From Helicobacter sp. MIT 05-5294 (GTDB lineage Bacteria; Campylobacterota; Campylobacteria; Campylobacterales; Helicobacteraceae), in the NCBI RefSeq assembly GCF_000765675.1, contig NZ_JRPA02000009.1, positions 33,863 to 97,862 on the forward strand: 64,000 bases of DNA, in the 5' to 3' direction. The notes beneath the pieces are model-generated. The model worked only from the letters and a program-made list of their open reading frames with translations, searched no databases and was not told where the DNA came from. Of the stretch, positions 1-10,782 are shown in pieces. The position numbers and the translations under genes are program-made. Position 1 is the stretch's first letter. Each line of letters begins with the position of its first letter.

Positions 1-360
1 GGGTTGGGATTCTAAAGTTTTTAAAAAATGTAAATTCGCGCTTTTTGAGGTTTTCAAGGATTCTAAGCGTTGGAGTTGTAGGGCGCAAAGTGTGCTTTTA
101 ACGCCTTTTGGCAAAAACACCCAAACTTCGCAGATTCCACAAAGCATACGCGCCAAAGCAAGACAATCCGCGCCATTATCGCCATTCCCACAAACAAGCA
201 GAACCTTTAAGCTTTTGGGTTTGGCGGAATCCAAAAAGCGAGTTTTAAGAAAATAATACATTCCACTTGCGGCATTTTCCATCAGCAATTCTGAAGGTAG
301 ATTGAAGTTTTTTGTCGCGTTGCTGTCTAATTCTCTCGTGCTTACAAATAGGTTTTTCAT
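1..360 (-). CDS. nnr: NAD(P)H-hydrate epimerase, N-terminal part (cut by window edge)
   Basis: Reading the minus strand from an ATG at 358-360 gives an uninterrupted frame to the window edge, about 120 residues. It opens with MKNLFVSTRELD, then LLMENAASGM and the Rossmann-like segment VLLVCGNGDNGADCLALARM, the hallmark of YjeF_N epimerases, which repair damaged NAD(P)HX by interconverting its R and S forms. The frame has no stop inside the window, so the C-terminal part, possibly with a dehydratase domain, lies outside. It is divergently oriented to the lipoprotein gene at 453. Family call is firm; whether it is a one- or two-domain Nnr cannot be seen. Confidence 0.85.
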   Translation of the reverse strand, partial: MKNLFVSTRELDSNATKNFNLPSELLMENAASGMYYFLKTRFLDSAKPKSLKVLLVCGNGDNGADCLALARMLCGICEVWVFLPKGVKSTLCALQLQRLESLKTSKSANLHFLKTLESQP

Positions 361-452
361 TTTGGATTCCTTGCGTGATTTAAAAACTTTTGGAATCTTA
401 ACAAAATATGCTATAAATTCAATCTAAAATTTATGGGTTTAAAGTATTATTT

Positions 453-884
453 ATGTTTTTGAAAAATATTTTTTTGGGATTCTGCCTTTTTGTGTTGTTG
501 AATTTTGTGGGTTGTAATGAAGAAAATCCGCCCCCCAAAAATCAAGAGAAAAACCAAGAAAATAATGCAACCAAAAAGCCGAAACAAGAAGAGGAGATTT
601 CGCAGGATTCCCCTTTGCAACAACAACTTAAAAAGAATCTTAAAAGCCATTTGGACGCTCTAAGCAAAGAATTGCAAGAAAAAGATTTAAAATCTTTGCA
701 ATTAGAGCAAAACACGGGACTACAAAAGCATATGGAACATTTTGAAAGCTTGTATGGGAGGAAAGATATTCCCAAAAACAACGCTTCATCAGAGAGTTTA
801 AACCAAAAAATCCAAAAGGCGCAGGATTTTCAGCAAGAAAGAATGGAAAAATTGCGGCAAAAAAATGATGAAATTAGCAAATAG
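453..884 (+). CDS. Small charged lipoprotein of unknown function
   Basis: The 143-residue product starts with a hydrophobic segment (MFLKNIFLGFCLFVLLNF) ending in the lipobox FVGC, so Cys21 should be lipidated. The mature part is hydrophilic and very rich in Lys, Glu, Gln and Asn, with no predicted globular motif that I recognise, and a likely helical or coiled-coil C-terminal half. A run of six C followed by five A at about 531-541 lies early in the frame and could slip. It precedes pyrH by 75 bases on the same strand. Function unknown; export is inferred from the signal. Confidence 0.65.
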   Translation: MFLKNIFLGFCLFVLLNFVGCNEENPPPKNQEKNQENNATKKPKQEEEISQDSPLQQQLKKNLKSHLDALSKELQEKDLKSLQLEQNTGLQKHMEHFESLYGRKDIPKNNASSESLNQKIQKAQDFQQERMEKLRQKNDEISK

Positions 885-956
885 CAAGAAATTTACTAGA
901 TTATTAAGTAAGTTTTGATTAAAATTATAAATTTTGAAATTCAATTAAGGGCATAA

Positions 957-1676
<720 letters not shown>

Positions 1677-1685
1677 AGGAAAACA

Positions 1686-1904
1686 ATGAGAACTGAAGAA
1701 ATTGCTTCAAAAGCTTTACAACAAGTAAATGGCGATAGATATTTATTGTCTAATATTTTATTTATGAGAATTGATGAGCTAAGTCGTGGGGCTAAGCCAC
1801 TTGTTAATAAAGACATTAAGATTGACAAGCTTTCTGATATTGCTTTGCTAGAAGTTGCAGAGGGGAAAATTGGTTTAGACAAAATTGAAGAATCGCAAAA
1901 TTAA
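1686..1904 (+). CDS. rpoZ: RNA polymerase omega subunit
   Basis: The 72-residue product contains the omega core: MRTEEIASKALQQV, then the RYLLSNILFMRIDELSRGA stretch, corresponding to the conserved family helix, and LSDIALLEVAEGKI near the C-terminus. Omega aids assembly and stability of the core polymerase and in proteobacteria forms part of a ppGpp-binding site. It is between pyrH and the ppGpp enzyme gene spoT, a common pairing. The short length is normal for Campylobacterota. Confidence 0.92.
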   Translation: MRTEEIASKALQQVNGDRYLLSNILFMRIDELSRGAKPLVNKDIKIDKLSDIALLEVAEGKIGLDKIEESQN

Positions 1905-1943
1905 TTCCGTATTTTAGAAATAAAAAGTAGCAAAAGGTAAAAT

Positions 1944-4088
1944 TTGGAATTTTTAAAACAAGTTGCAGAAATTGCAAATCCTAAGGCAGCATTGGAATTG
2001 TTATATTCTATGGTGGAAGAGACGCCAAATATCCAAAACGCAGTTGTTTTCGCCACACAGGCGCACGAAAATCAAAAGCGAAGAAGTGGTGAGCCTTATA
2101 TCGTGCATCCTTTGCTTGTAGCGTGTATTGTTGCTTATTTTGGCGGAGATGAAGTTATGGTGTGTGCGGCACTTTTACACGATGTCGTAGAGGATACAGA
2201 ATATACACTAGCGGATATTACGCGGGATTATGGGGAAGATATTGCGTCTTTGGTTGATGGTTTGACAAAAATTGTCGCTATTCGTGCGGAGGAACTGCCC
2301 GCTTCGCATTCTAACGAAAAGCTCGTCGTCTCCGCGCTAAGTTTCCGTAAAATGCTAATTACTTCAGTCAAAGATGTGCGGGTGCTTGTTGTGAAGCTTT
2401 GCGATAGATTGCATAATATGCTAACTCTTGATGCTCTGCCACCGAATAAACAAAGAAGAATCTCGGAAGAAACTTTGGTTGTTTATGCGCCAATTGCCCA
2501 TCGCTTAGGAATCTCCTCGCTAAAAAACGAGCTAGAAGACCGCAGTTTTTATTATATTTTTCCTCAAGAATACCGCAAAATAGACGATTATTTTTTAAGC
2601 CACAAACAAACGATTCAACTTAAACTCAATGCGTTTATCCAAAAGGTGCGCAAAAGCCTTGTCCAAGAGGGAGTGCCAGAGAGTGAGTTTAACATCACAA
2701 GTCGGATTAAGCGGCATTATTCTATTTATCTGAAAATGCAACGCAAAGGCATTTCTATTGATGAGGTTTTGGATTTATTGGCGATTCGTGTGATTGTCAA
2801 AACTCCTTTGGATTGTTATCGGGTTTTAGGAATCTTGCATTTGAAGTTTAAGCCTATTATGTCGCGTTTTAAAGATTATATTGCCTTGCCAAAGGAAAAT
2901 GGCTACCAAACGATTCATAGCACATTGTTTGATGATTCGGCGATTTTTGAAGTGCAAATTCGCACAGAAGATATGCACAAAAGCGCAGAATATGGAATCG
3001 CAGCGCATTGGAAATATAAAACAGGCGGAAATAGTGGTCCTAGTTTGGATTGGCTCAATAAATTGCAATTTCAAAACAATTCTATTGAAGAATTTTATGA
3101 GTTGGTCAAAAATGATTTGTATCGCGAGGATATTGTTGTGTTTTCTCCTGATGGCGACAATTATTCTTTGCCTATTGGCGCGGTGGTGTTGGACTTTGCC
3201 TATGCGGTGCATACAGAGGTGGGGAATCGGGCAAAAGATGCGTATGTGAATAATCAAAAATCTTCCTTGCTGACAACCTTAAAAAGCGGGGATATTGTTA
3301 AAATTATTACTGCAAAAGATACGATTCTGCGATGTTCGTGGATTGACGCGGTAAAAACCTCACGCGCGAAGAGTCAAATCAAAATGAACTGCGCGACAAG
3401 AATCAAGGAGATTGAACGCAAAAGTGCGATTAATATTATTGCGACAATCTTTGGCAAAAGCGCAGAAGAGATTGAACGATTTATTGAAAAAAATGATTTG
3501 GACGATACGATTTATCGCGCAAGCACGGATATTGGATTTTTAAAAGATGTGAAGAATCGCATTAAAAACTTCTACAAACAAAACGCCGGATTCTTAGAGC
3601 AGATTAAAATTAGAATCCTAAAATTAAAAGAATTGCATTTTGACAATCTTGTGATTGAAACGAATCACAATATCAATCAAGCGGTGTTTGATTATTGTTG
3701 CCACCCAAAATTCGGAGATTCTATTATCGCGTTTAAAAGTGGTTCTAAGGCATTTGTGCATCATAAACTTTGTGAGCGTGCGTATTTGGAGATTCAAAAA
3801 GGCGTAAAAATGCTTTATGTGGATTGGTTAGAAGATAAGCTACAAGCCTATAAGTTGATTGTTGCGCTAGAGAATCAAAAAGGCGTGTTGGCGAATTTCT
3901 TGTCCTTTTTGGCAAAACACGATATTAATGTTTTGGGTGTGGAGTTGGGTTCGCAAAAAAGCACTTATGCAACGCATTGTGAATTGCGTTTTGAATCTAG
4001 TATGGATATTAAAGAGTTAAAAAGCCTATTGGGCAGTCAATATAAAATCATTGAAGTGCATGCGTTAAAAGACGCATACGCGGATTAA
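1944..4088 (+). CDS. spoT: Bifunctional (p)ppGpp synthetase/hydrolase
   Basis: The 714-residue protein has the full Rel/Spo layout. An HD hydrolase domain has metal ligands H55 and H79-D80 (ALLHDVVED). A nucleotidyltransferase synthetase domain contains [12 protein letters not shown] and [12 protein letters not shown] domain lies around residues 390-450 ([17 protein letters not shown]) and an ACT domain at the C-terminus ([20 protein letters not shown]). It makes and degrades the stringent-response alarmone. I take the start as TTG at 1944, because no ATG gives the expected N-terminus before the first HD helix. tyrS follows after 14 bases. Confidence 0.95.
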   Translation: MEFLKQVAEIANPKAALELLYSMVEETPNIQNAVVFATQAHENQKRRSGEPYIVHPLLVACIVAYFGGDEVMVCAALLHDVVEDTEYTLADITRDYGEDIASLVDGLTKIVAIRAEELPASHSNEKLVVSALSFRKMLITSVKDVRVLVVKLCDRLHNMLTLDALPPNKQRRISEETLVVYAPIAHRLGISSLKNELEDRSFYYIFPQEYRKIDDYFLSHKQTIQLKLNAFIQKVRKSLVQEGVPESEFNITSRIKRHYSIYLKMQRKGISIDEVLDLLAIRVIVKTPLDCYRVLGILHLKFKPIMSRFKDYIALPKENGYQTIHSTLFDDSAIFEVQIRTEDMHKSAEYGIAAHWKYKTGGNSGPSLDWLNKLQFQNNSIEEFYELVKNDLYREDIVVFSPDGDNYSLPIGAVVLDFAYAVHTEVGNRAKDAYVNNQKSSLLTTLKSGDIVKIITAKDTILRCSWIDAVKTSRAKSQIKMNCATRIKEIERKSAINIIATIFGKSAEEIERFIEKNDLDDTIYRASTDIGFLKDVKNRIKNFYKQNAGFLEQIKIRILKLKELHFDNLVIETNHNINQAVFDYCCHPKFGDSIIAFKSGSKAFVHHKLCERAYLEIQKGVKMLYVDWLEDKLQAYKLIVALENQKGVLANFLSFLAKHDINVLGVELGSQKSTYATHCELRFESSMDIKELKSLLGSQYKIIEVHALKDAYAD

Positions 4089-4102
4089 GTTTAGGAGTAT
4101 GT

Positions 4103-5317
4103 ATGAATGTAGAATCGCAAATTGAACTTGCTTTAGAGGAAATTAAACGCGGCACACAAGAAATTATCGGAATGGAATATATCAAGGATTTGGTGAGTGC
4201 GTATTTCAAAGAGGGCAAGACCTTTAGCGTCAAAGCAGGTTTTGACCCAACCGCTCCAGACTTGCATTTGGGACATACGGTTCTTTTGCAAAAACTCGCT
4301 ACTTTCCAAAAATACGGCGCAAAAGTCTATTTCCTCATCGGTGATTTCACAGGAATGATTGGCGACCCTAGCGGCAAAAGTGAGACGAGAAAACCGCTAA
4401 GCAAAGAGCAAGTTTTAGCAAATGCAAAGACTTATCAAGAGCAAGTTACTAAAGTCTTGGATTCTGATAAAATGGAAATCGCCTTTAACTCCGTATGGTT
4501 AGATAAACTTGGCACACGCGGAATGATTGAATTAGCCGCGAAATTTTCTGTCGCTAGAATGCTAGAGCGAGATGATTTTGAAAAACGCTTTAAAAGCCAA
4601 AGCCCAATTAGCATTGTGGAGTTTTTTTATCCCTTGTTGCAAGGTTACGATTCTGTGGCATTGAATTGTGATATTGAATTTGGTGGCACAGACCAAAAGT
4701 TTAATTTGCTAATGGGACGCCAACTCCAACGCGCTTATGGGCTAAACAAAGAGCAATCCGTCGTAATGGTCCCGCTTTTAGAGGGATTAGATGGTGTGCA
4801 TAAGATGAGCAAAAGTTTAGGAAACTATGTTGGAATCACACAAGAGCCACAAGAAATGTTCGGGCGACTTTTGAGTATTTCAGATGAGCTAATGTGGCGA
4901 TATTATGAGCTTTTAAGCACAAAAAGCTTACAAGAAATAGAATCCCTAAAACAAGGTGTAAATAATGGTGATTTGCACCCGAAAGCAGTTAAAGAGGATT
5001 TGGCAGTGGAGATTATCACGCGCTATCATAGCAAAGAATGCGCACTAAAAGCAAAAGAAGAGTTTGCGAGGGTTTTTTCCAAAGAAGAGTTGCCAAGTGA
5101 GATTCCAGAGTTTCGTAAATCTGAAAGTATTTGGATTGCCCAAGCTTTGAACGAATGCGGTCTTTGCGCTTCTAATTCTGAAGCTTTGCGCCTCATCAAG
5201 CAAGGCGGTGTGAAGCTTAATGGTAATAAATTGGAGGATTCTAAGTTTGTCTTAAGCAAAGGTGAATATATTGTGCAAGTCGGTAAGCGCAAATTTGCCA
5301 AAATCATTGTTGAATAA
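4103..5317 (+). CDS. tyrS: Tyrosyl-tRNA synthetase
   Basis: This class I aminoacyl-tRNA synthetase of 404 residues has the [20 protein letters not shown] segment (HIGH-type motif HLGH), [14 protein letters not shown] and the KMSKS motif in [14 protein letters not shown]-terminal S4-like RNA-binding domain ([17 protein letters not shown]) completes it. The GGTDQKFN form is typical of the TyrZ-like type found in Helicobacter. The ATG at 4103 is 14 bases past spoT with a GGAG site. Length is as expected. Confidence 0.96.
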   Translation: MNVESQIELALEEIKRGTQEIIGMEYIKDLVSAYFKEGKTFSVKAGFDPTAPDLHLGHTVLLQKLATFQKYGAKVYFLIGDFTGMIGDPSGKSETRKPLSKEQVLANAKTYQEQVTKVLDSDKMEIAFNSVWLDKLGTRGMIELAAKFSVARMLERDDFEKRFKSQSPISIVEFFYPLLQGYDSVALNCDIEFGGTDQKFNLLMGRQLQRAYGLNKEQSVVMVPLLEGLDGVHKMSKSLGNYVGITQEPQEMFGRLLSISDELMWRYYELLSTKSLQEIESLKQGVNNGDLHPKAVKEDLAVEIITRYHSKECALKAKEEFARVFSKEELPSEIPEFRKSESIWIAQALNECGLCASNSEALRLIKQGGVKLNGNKLEDSKFVLSKGEYIVQVGKRKFAKIIVE

Positions 5318-5335
5318 ATCCCAAAAGGAGAGAAT

Positions 5336-6424
5336 ATGCCACACACATTAAAAGCACTTAAAATTGGAAAATACACGATTCCTTTGCCTATCGTTCAAGG
5401 CGGAATGGGGGTTGGAATCAGTTGGGATAATCTCGCAGGGAGTGTTTCTAAATGCGGTGCGCTTGGGATTGTCTCGTGTGTGGGGACAGGATATTATAAA
5501 AAAAGTGCTTTTGTGCAAAAGACGATTAAGCATAGACCTTTTGAGAGTTTGAATTTTTATTCCAAAGAATCCCTAATGGAGATTTTTAAAAATGCGCGTA
5601 AAATCTGTGGGGAAAATCCTCTAGGAGCAAATATTCTTTATGCGATTAATGAATATGGACGCGTGGTGAGGGACGCTTGTGAAGCGGGTGCGAATATGAT
5701 TATCACCGGAGCGGGATTGCCTACAAATATGCCTGAATTTACGAGCAATTTCCCCAATGTTGCTTTGATTCCTATTGTTTCTTCCGCTAAGGCTTTGAAG
5801 ATTCTCTGTAAGCGGTGGGATGGGCGCTATAAGCGTATTCCTGATGCTGTGATTGTGGAGGGACCCTTAAGTGGTGGACATCAAGGGGTGAGTTATGAGG
5901 ATTGTTTCAAGCCAGAACATCAGCTAGAAGCTATTTTGCCCGAAGTAATTGAAGAGAGCAAGAAATGGGGAGAGATTCCTGTGATTGCCGCAGGGGGGAT
6001 TTGGAATCGCGAAGACATTGATAAAATGTTGGATTTGGGTGCAAGTGGAGTGCAAATGGGGACGCGATTCTTGGGTGCGAAAGAATGTGATGCCAAATAC
6101 TATAATGAACTAATGTTAAGAGTTAAAAAAGAAGATATTGAGCTGATAAAATCCCCTGTTGGCTATCCTGCGCGTGCGGTTATTACAGGTGTGATTAAAG
6201 AATTGCGTGAGGGAAGAGCACCTAAAGTCGCTTGTGTTAGCAACTGCGTAACCCCATGCCAAAGAGGAGTAGAAGCCAAAAAGGTAGGGTATTGTATCGC
6301 CGATGGCTTGGGAGATGGTTATTTGGGAGACCCGACAAATGGATTGTATTTCACAGGTGCGAATGGCTATCGGATTGATAAAATCCAAAGTGTGCAAGAA
6401 ATCTTAGATGAATTAAGCCGATGA
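5336..6424 (+). CDS. fabX: FabX-type dehydrogenase/isomerase (nitronate monooxygenase fold)
   Basis: The 362-residue TIM-barrel flavoprotein has the NPD-family motifs VQGGMGVGISW, IITGAGLP and AAGGIW...GASGVQMGTRF. His182 in GPLSGGHQG corresponds to the catalytic histidine of this family. Four cysteines at 300, 304, 308 and 320 sit close together near the C-terminus (VACVSNCVTPCQRG...GYC), as expected for the [4Fe-4S] cluster of H. pylori FabX, which makes unsaturated fatty acids by dehydrogenating and isomerising acyl-ACP. Its place between tyrS and amiA matches H. pylori. The FMN and cluster are inferred. Confidence 0.88.
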   Translation: MPHTLKALKIGKYTIPLPIVQGGMGVGISWDNLAGSVSKCGALGIVSCVGTGYYKKSAFVQKTIKHRPFESLNFYSKESLMEIFKNARKICGENPLGANILYAINEYGRVVRDACEAGANMIITGAGLPTNMPEFTSNFPNVALIPIVSSAKALKILCKRWDGRYKRIPDAVIVEGPLSGGHQGVSYEDCFKPEHQLEAILPEVIEESKKWGEIPVIAAGGIWNREDIDKMLDLGASGVQMGTRFLGAKECDAKYYNELMLRVKKEDIELIKSPVGYPARAVITGVIKELREGRAPKVACVSNCVTPCQRGVEAKKVGYCIADGLGDGYLGDPTNGLYFTGANGYRIDKIQSVQEILDELSR

Positions 6425-7644
6425 TACGATTCTTTGTTGCATTTTGTTTGTTTTGTAGTGTATTGTTAGCAGAGGTTAAGATTCTCTCTGTGCAACAACT
6501 GCAAAATGGCATTACGCTTCAATTTAGCGAGAATATCAAAAATGCAAATTTCAAGAACTTTTTACTGCAAGATAAAGGAGTATTGCGGTATGTTTATGAT
6601 ATAGAATCGCAGTTGCAAGGAAGCGCGAGGGTTTTTGAATTTCAAGGAGATGTGCGGATTAAAATTGCGCAAAATTCTCAAGAAAAAGTGCGTTTAGTTA
6701 TCACGAGCTCTAAGAAGTTAAATATAGATTTTAAGATTGACAAGAAACAAGCTACTTTTACGATTCCAAATGCCAAATTGGAGCAAAATAACTTTTCTAT
6801 CGCTTCGCTTTTTGAACCAAAAACCACGAGCCAAAAACCACAGACGCAAACTTCCAAACCAACTTCACAAAAATCCGATTCCACAAAAACAGAATCCCAA
6901 AAAACAAATGACAAAGGGCAAAGGGCTTCAACTCCAACCAAAACAACGCCAAAATCAAATAAAAACAACACAAACAAAACGATTGTGATTGATCCCGGAC
7001 ATGGCGGTAAGGATTGTGGGGCGATGGGCGTGGATAAAGTGTGCGAAAAAAAGGTCGTGCTTAACATCGGTAAATATTTGCGCGATGAGCTAAAAAAACG
7101 AGGTTATAAAACCTATATGACGCGCGATAAAGATGTGTTTATTGGATTGCGCCAAAGAACGAATTTGGCAAATAACAAAAATGCGGATTTGTTTATCTCT
7201 ATCCACGCAAACGCGATTCCAGAAAATAAAGCAAAATTTGAAGGCATTGAGAGTTATTTTTTATCCACTGCAAGGAGTGAGCGCGCTAAAAAGGTCGCTG
7301 CATTAGAAAATAAAGACGATACAGAGGGAATGAATTATTTTTCTAAACAATCCTTTTTAAATACCCTAAATACGCAAAGAATCGTAGCTTCTAATCGTTT
7401 GGCAATTGACATTCAGTATGGTATGTTGCAGTCTTTGCGCTCTAAATACAAAGTCGTTGATGGCGGTGTGCGTGAAGGTCCTTTTTGGGTGCTTGTAGGG
7501 GCAGTGATGCCATCGGTTTTGCTTGAAGTAGGCTATATTACACACCCAACAGAAGGGAAGCGGCTCAATCAAACTGCTTTCCAAAAAACCATTGCCAAAG
7601 GCATTGCCGATGGCGTAGATGGCTATTTTCAAAAGAATCCCTAA
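6421..7644 (+). CDS. amiA: N-acetylmuramoyl-L-alanine amidase
   Basis: The 407-residue protein has an N-terminal signal (MIRFFVAFCLFCSVLLA), an AMIN-like beta region to about residue 130, a Thr/Ser/Lys/Gln-rich linker, and a C-terminal Amidase_3 domain. Visible zinc and catalytic elements are IDPGHGGKDCGA, the FISIHANA segment and LLEVGYITHP. It cleaves the amide bond between muramic acid and the stem peptide in daughter-cell separation. The ATG overlaps the fabX stop by four bases (ATGA), so the two are translationally coupled. Confidence 0.94.
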   Translation: MIRFFVAFCLFCSVLLAEVKILSVQQLQNGITLQFSENIKNANFKNFLLQDKGVLRYVYDIESQLQGSARVFEFQGDVRIKIAQNSQEKVRLVITSSKKLNIDFKIDKKQATFTIPNAKLEQNNFSIASLFEPKTTSQKPQTQTSKPTSQKSDSTKTESQKTNDKGQRASTPTKTTPKSNKNNTNKTIVIDPGHGGKDCGAMGVDKVCEKKVVLNIGKYLRDELKKRGYKTYMTRDKDVFIGLRQRTNLANNKNADLFISIHANAIPENKAKFEGIESYFLSTARSERAKKVAALENKDDTEGMNYFSKQSFLNTLNTQRIVASNRLAIDIQYGMLQSLRSKYKVVDGGVREGPFWVLVGAVMPSVLLEVGYITHPTEGKRLNQTAFQKTIAKGIADGVDGYFQKNP

Positions 7645-7653
7645 AGGTTAATA

Positions 7654-8487
7654 ATGCGAAAAGTTACAATTCCCCATTTAGTATTTTCTTCTTTATATTT
7701 TATTTTGGCACTCTTTACGATTTTGATGTTGGCACTTACAAGCTTTGCGCCAGATTTTAAGCATATGTTTCGGCTTACTACCCAGCCTTTTGGCGTTTAT
7801 TTTGGAATTTGCGTGATTTTACTTGCTTGTGGCGTGATTGTGAGTGTTTTTAATATCGTGCGCATTTATTATAGCCATTTGCCAAAGTTTTATAGTGTTA
7901 TTATTGGCTTGTCGTTGTGTGTGTTTGCTTTTTTTCTTTATTATGAATTGTTCGTCGTGCGTAGAACCTATTTTGATGCCTTTTCGTTTGAAGATTCTTT
8001 AAGGCTTGTTCAAGAAAATGTGTTTACTAAAAGCCTTTATCAAGGTTGCGTGGATTATGCTTTTTATATTCTTTTTGTGTTTTGTCCTGCTGTGGTTTAT
8101 TTGTTTGGTTTGTCGTTTGATAAAAGCTTGAAATTTGGCAGAATCTTGCATTTGATACAACCGAGTTTTAATGTAATGCTTAGCGTTTTGTTTGGGTTTG
8201 CAATTTCTCCCTTTTTTAAAAGCGGGATAGCGGGTTATTTTGATTTAGTCTTGTTGGTTTTAGGGCTTGGAATGGTGCTGTATCTTTGCATTAAAGGCAA
8301 TCGGAGTTTTGACTCTTATGAAATCTTCAATCTGCTGTTATTGTTGATTATGTGCGTGATTATGATGATTTCTTCTTATGGTTTTGTAGATGGCGAATCT
8401 TATTTTGAAGTGCGCAAAGCATTCTATGCCTTAGTGTTGTTTGGTTGGTGCAGTTCATGGATGATGAAACTGACCATTAAATATTAA
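7654..8487 (+). CDS. Polytopic inner-membrane protein of unknown function
   Basis: The 277-residue product has seven or eight hydrophobic segments spread over its whole length, for example residues 11-32, 47-72, 80-103, 130-155, 165-187, 195-213, 226-246 and 250-270, separated by short loops. There is no transporter or enzyme motif that I recognise. It lies nine bases after amiA on the same strand, so it is probably co-transcribed; a cell-envelope role is possible but only inferred from context. Confidence 0.75.
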   Translation: MRKVTIPHLVFSSLYFILALFTILMLALTSFAPDFKHMFRLTTQPFGVYFGICVILLACGVIVSVFNIVRIYYSHLPKFYSVIIGLSLCVFAFFLYYELFVVRRTYFDAFSFEDSLRLVQENVFTKSLYQGCVDYAFYILFVFCPAVVYLFGLSFDKSLKFGRILHLIQPSFNVMLSVLFGFAISPFFKSGIAGYFDLVLLVLGLGMVLYLCIKGNRSFDSYEIFNLLLLLIMCVIMMISSYGFVDGESYFEVRKAFYALVLFGWCSSWMMKLTIKY

Positions 8488-8512
8488 GTGATTTTATGAC
8501 AAAGGATATAAA

Positions 8513-9715
8513 ATGAATAAACCTTACTTGAAACAATTTCCCGATGAAAAGGGTTTTTTTGGAAAATTTGGAGGAAGCTTTGTGCCAGATTCCATTCAAC
8601 AAGCAATGGACGAGATTAACACCGCGTATAATTTAATTGCGCAAAATAGTGATTTTATCGCGGAGTTGCGCAAGATTCGGGAGACTTTTCAAGGACGCCC
8701 AACGCCGATTTATTTTGCGCATAATTTGACGAAAAAATACGGCGGTGCGGGGATTTATCTCAAGCGTGAAGACTTGAATCATACAGGAGCGCACAAACTA
8801 AATCATTGTATGGGTGAGGCATTACTTGCGAAATTTATGGGTAAGAAGAAATTGATTGCCGAAACAGGAGCTGGGCAACATGGAGTGGCAATCGCAACTG
8901 CAGCGGCATATTTTGGGCTTGAATGCGAAATCCATATGGGCGAAGTGGATATTGCCAAAGAACACCCAAATGTTGTGCGTATGAGGGTTTTAGGCGCGAA
9001 AGTGATTGCAGTTACCGCAGGAGCGAAAACGCTCAAGGAAGCTGTGGATTCTGCCTTTGAATCCTATCTTAAAGATCCCAAAAATGCGATGTATGCTATC
9101 GGTTCTGTGGTAGGTCCTCACCCTTTTCCTAAAATGGTGCGCGATTTTCAAGCGGTTGTTGGCGTGGAATCGCGTAAGCAATTTTTGGAAATGACAGGGG
9201 AATTGCCCGATATTGTTTGTGCTTGTGTTGGAGGTGGAAGCAATGCGATGGGAATCTTTAGCGGATTTATAGAAGACGCAGTGGAGCTTGTTGGAATAGA
9301 GCCTTTGGGGCGTGGGAGTGCGTTGGGCGAACACGCGGCTAGTCTTAGCTATGGGAGCGAGGGAGTAATGCATGGATTTAACTCTATAATGCTAAAAGAT
9401 TCGCAAGATAATCCCGCACCTGTGTATAGTGTGGCAAGTGGTTTGGATTATCCAAGTGTGGGACCAGAACACGCGTATTTGCATAGTATTGGGCGCACAA
9501 AAGTCGCGGCTATTAGCGATAAAGAGGCAATCGCCGCGTTTTTTGAATTAAGCAAAAATGAGGGAATTATCCCTGCAATTGAATCAAGCCACGCGTTAGC
9601 TTACGCACTTAAAATTGCACCGGATTTAAAAGGGCAAAAGATTCTTGTTAATCTTAGTGGAAGAGGGGACAAGGATATTGATTTCGTGGTAGAAAACTTC
9701 GGATATGGGGAGTAG
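8513..9715 (+). CDS. trpB: Tryptophan synthase beta chain, orphan
   Basis: This is a 400-residue PLP enzyme of the TrpB1 type: [12 protein letters not shown], the PLP-lysine segment [31 protein letters not shown], the phosphate loop [12 protein letters not shown] and [11 protein letters not shown]. TrpB condenses indole with serine. The usual HKINN at the lysine is HKLNH here, and YMG is HMG in the following sheet. No trpA, trpC, trpD or trpF is in the window; the gene stands between amiA/membrane protein and a repeat region. AAGGAT precedes the ATG. Confidence 0.93.
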   Translation: MNKPYLKQFPDEKGFFGKFGGSFVPDSIQQAMDEINTAYNLIAQNSDFIAELRKIRETFQGRPTPIYFAHNLTKKYGGAGIYLKREDLNHTGAHKLNHCMGEALLAKFMGKKKLIAETGAGQHGVAIATAAAYFGLECEIHMGEVDIAKEHPNVVRMRVLGAKVIAVTAGAKTLKEAVDSAFESYLKDPKNAMYAIGSVVGPHPFPKMVRDFQAVVGVESRKQFLEMTGELPDIVCACVGGGSNAMGIFSGFIEDAVELVGIEPLGRGSALGEHAASLSYGSEGVMHGFNSIMLKDSQDNPAPVYSVASGLDYPSVGPEHAYLHSIGRTKVAAISDKEAIAAFFELSKNEGIIPAIESSHALAYALKIAPDLKGQKILVNLSGRGDKDIDFVVENFGYGE

Positions 9716-9784
9716 AATCTCGCTTGTAAGGGATTCTATGTTGCATTCAAATCTCTTAATGCCACAGACGATGAATTTCCCTGC

Positions 9785-10006
9785 ATCATTGTGGGCGAGA
9801 GGACAATCCATAATCTGCAATGTTTGCGCCCTCTTTTTACTACGAGGCAATGCCGAAGCAATCCATAGTTTTATCTTAAAGGAGATTTTACTATGGAATC
9901 CTTAGAAAGTTTGTTGTGTTGTCTTGGGATTCCATTGCAAAGCCTTTTGATAGCCAAAATGATAGATTGCCACGAGATTCTAACAAAATCTCTCGTAATG
10001 ACGCAA
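9785..10006. repeat. Cluster of degenerate ATTGC...GCAATCCA intergenic repeats
   Basis: The 364 bases between trpB and the next gene remnant hold no convincing gene. They contain three related copies: about 9785-9813 (ending GGACAATCCATAA), 9836-9869 (ACGAGGCAATGCC then GAAGCAATCCATAG) and, inverted, 9959-10006 (ATAGATTGCCACGAG ... CTCTCGTAATGACGCAA). The same motif recurs at 33306-33346. They resemble the short palindromic GTCATTGCGAG/GCAATCCA elements dispersed in intergenic DNA of many bacteria. The longest open frames here (9705-9905) read through the repeats and look spurious. Confidence 0.6.
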
Positions 10007-10079
10007 TGGAATCTCTAGTGAGATTCTTACATTTTGTTAACCATCACAAATGCTAATTTGCGATTCTTTAAGCGTTTAA

Positions 10080-10272
10080 TTACCTTATACACGCCACAAT
10101 GCCCCAAATTACAAGCCCAAAAATCCCAGCTCCTACGATAAAGCCAAGCAATGGATTCTTAGTCCCCTCCGCTACTTCCCGCTAAAACGCTCCCGCCGCT
10201 TAATGCTATAAAGCCAATAATAATTATAGGCATAAGGATAATTCCAAGCGTGATACTTATGGCTAATTCCAT
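10080..10272 (-). pseudogene. Small hydrophobic membrane protein, frameshifted
   Basis: From the ATG at 10270-10272 the frame gives MELAISITLGIILMPIIIIG and then stops at a TAA after GSSGGD. One base earlier in phase, the sequence resumes as TKNPLLGFIVGAGIFGLVIW and ends ACIR-stop at 10080. The 193-base length (not a multiple of three) fits a single-base insertion. The resumed part matches the second copy at 10783-10992 residue for residue in most positions (NPLLG, VGIFG, VIWGIVAC), so both derive from one two-helix family of about 65-70 residues. ATG lies two bases after the DUF805 stop, with GGAG upstream. Confidence 0.6.
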
Positions 10273-10273
10273 C

Positions 10274-10636
10274 TCACTCCTTAGATTTTGGCATTACTGG
10301 TGGGCTTGGTTGCAGTGGGTCTGTGCCATATTGATTCTCCCCCACATCGCCCTTTGTCCCACCGCACCAAACTATAATAATAAGCCACCCAATAATTGGG
10401 ATAAGCAGCCAAAGGCAGTTCCAGCCCGAGCGGTTAATGTCGTGCAGTCGCTTCACACAAAAGATAATAAAGAAAAGCTCCGCAATAAAAATGGGTATCA
10501 ACAAAGCCACTCCGTCATATCCGCTACTCACCGCTATCTTAAATGCCATTAAAAAAAATAATTTAATGACAAAATAAACAATGAAGTATTGCCAAAATTT
10601 GCTTCTGCTTATTCTGCTAGAATCTAAATTATTCAT
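10274..10636 (-). CDS. DUF805 family membrane protein
   Basis: The 120-residue protein has three hydrophobic segments (about 14-36, 43-62 and 74-92). It carries the DUF805 signature: CVKRLHDINRSGWNCLWLLI, then IVWCGGTKGDVGENQYGTDP close to the C-terminus. The family is widespread and its function is unknown. It sits between two degenerate copies of a small membrane protein in what looks like one minus-strand operon. The C-terminal tail (PSPPVMPKSKE) is polar. Confidence 0.85.
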   Translation of the reverse strand: MNNLDSSRISRSKFWQYFIVYFVIKLFFLMAFKIAVSSGYDGVALLIPIFIAELFFIIFCVKRLHDINRSGWNCLWLLIPIIGWLIIIVWCGGTKGDVGENQYGTDPLQPSPPVMPKSKE

Positions 10637-10782
10637 AATAACTCCTAGATTTCTTCAATCCCTCACAATCATCACAAAACGCAAGATTTGCGAATGAACT
10701 AACTGTTACCAAAGCCCTAAAACTTCTCATTCTCACACCTTATAACAAGAATCGCGTTTAATTAATTCACACATACATAAGT

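Noticed and set aside
531..541. C6A5 run in the lipoprotein gene as a phase switch
   Set aside because: Six C is short for slippage-driven switching and the gene is in frame; kept only as a note.
5336..6424. FabK-type enoyl reductase
   Set aside because: The four-cysteine cluster near the C-terminus and the place between tyrS and amiA fit FabX better.
8513..9715. TrpB2-type enzyme
   Set aside because: The length of 400 and the motifs HTGAHKLN and GRGDKD fit the TrpB1 group; TrpB2 is longer with a different N-terminus.
9705..9905. Open frame of 66 codons after trpB
   Set aside because: It reads through the dispersed repeats, has no ribosome site or protein-like composition, and overlaps the trpB end.
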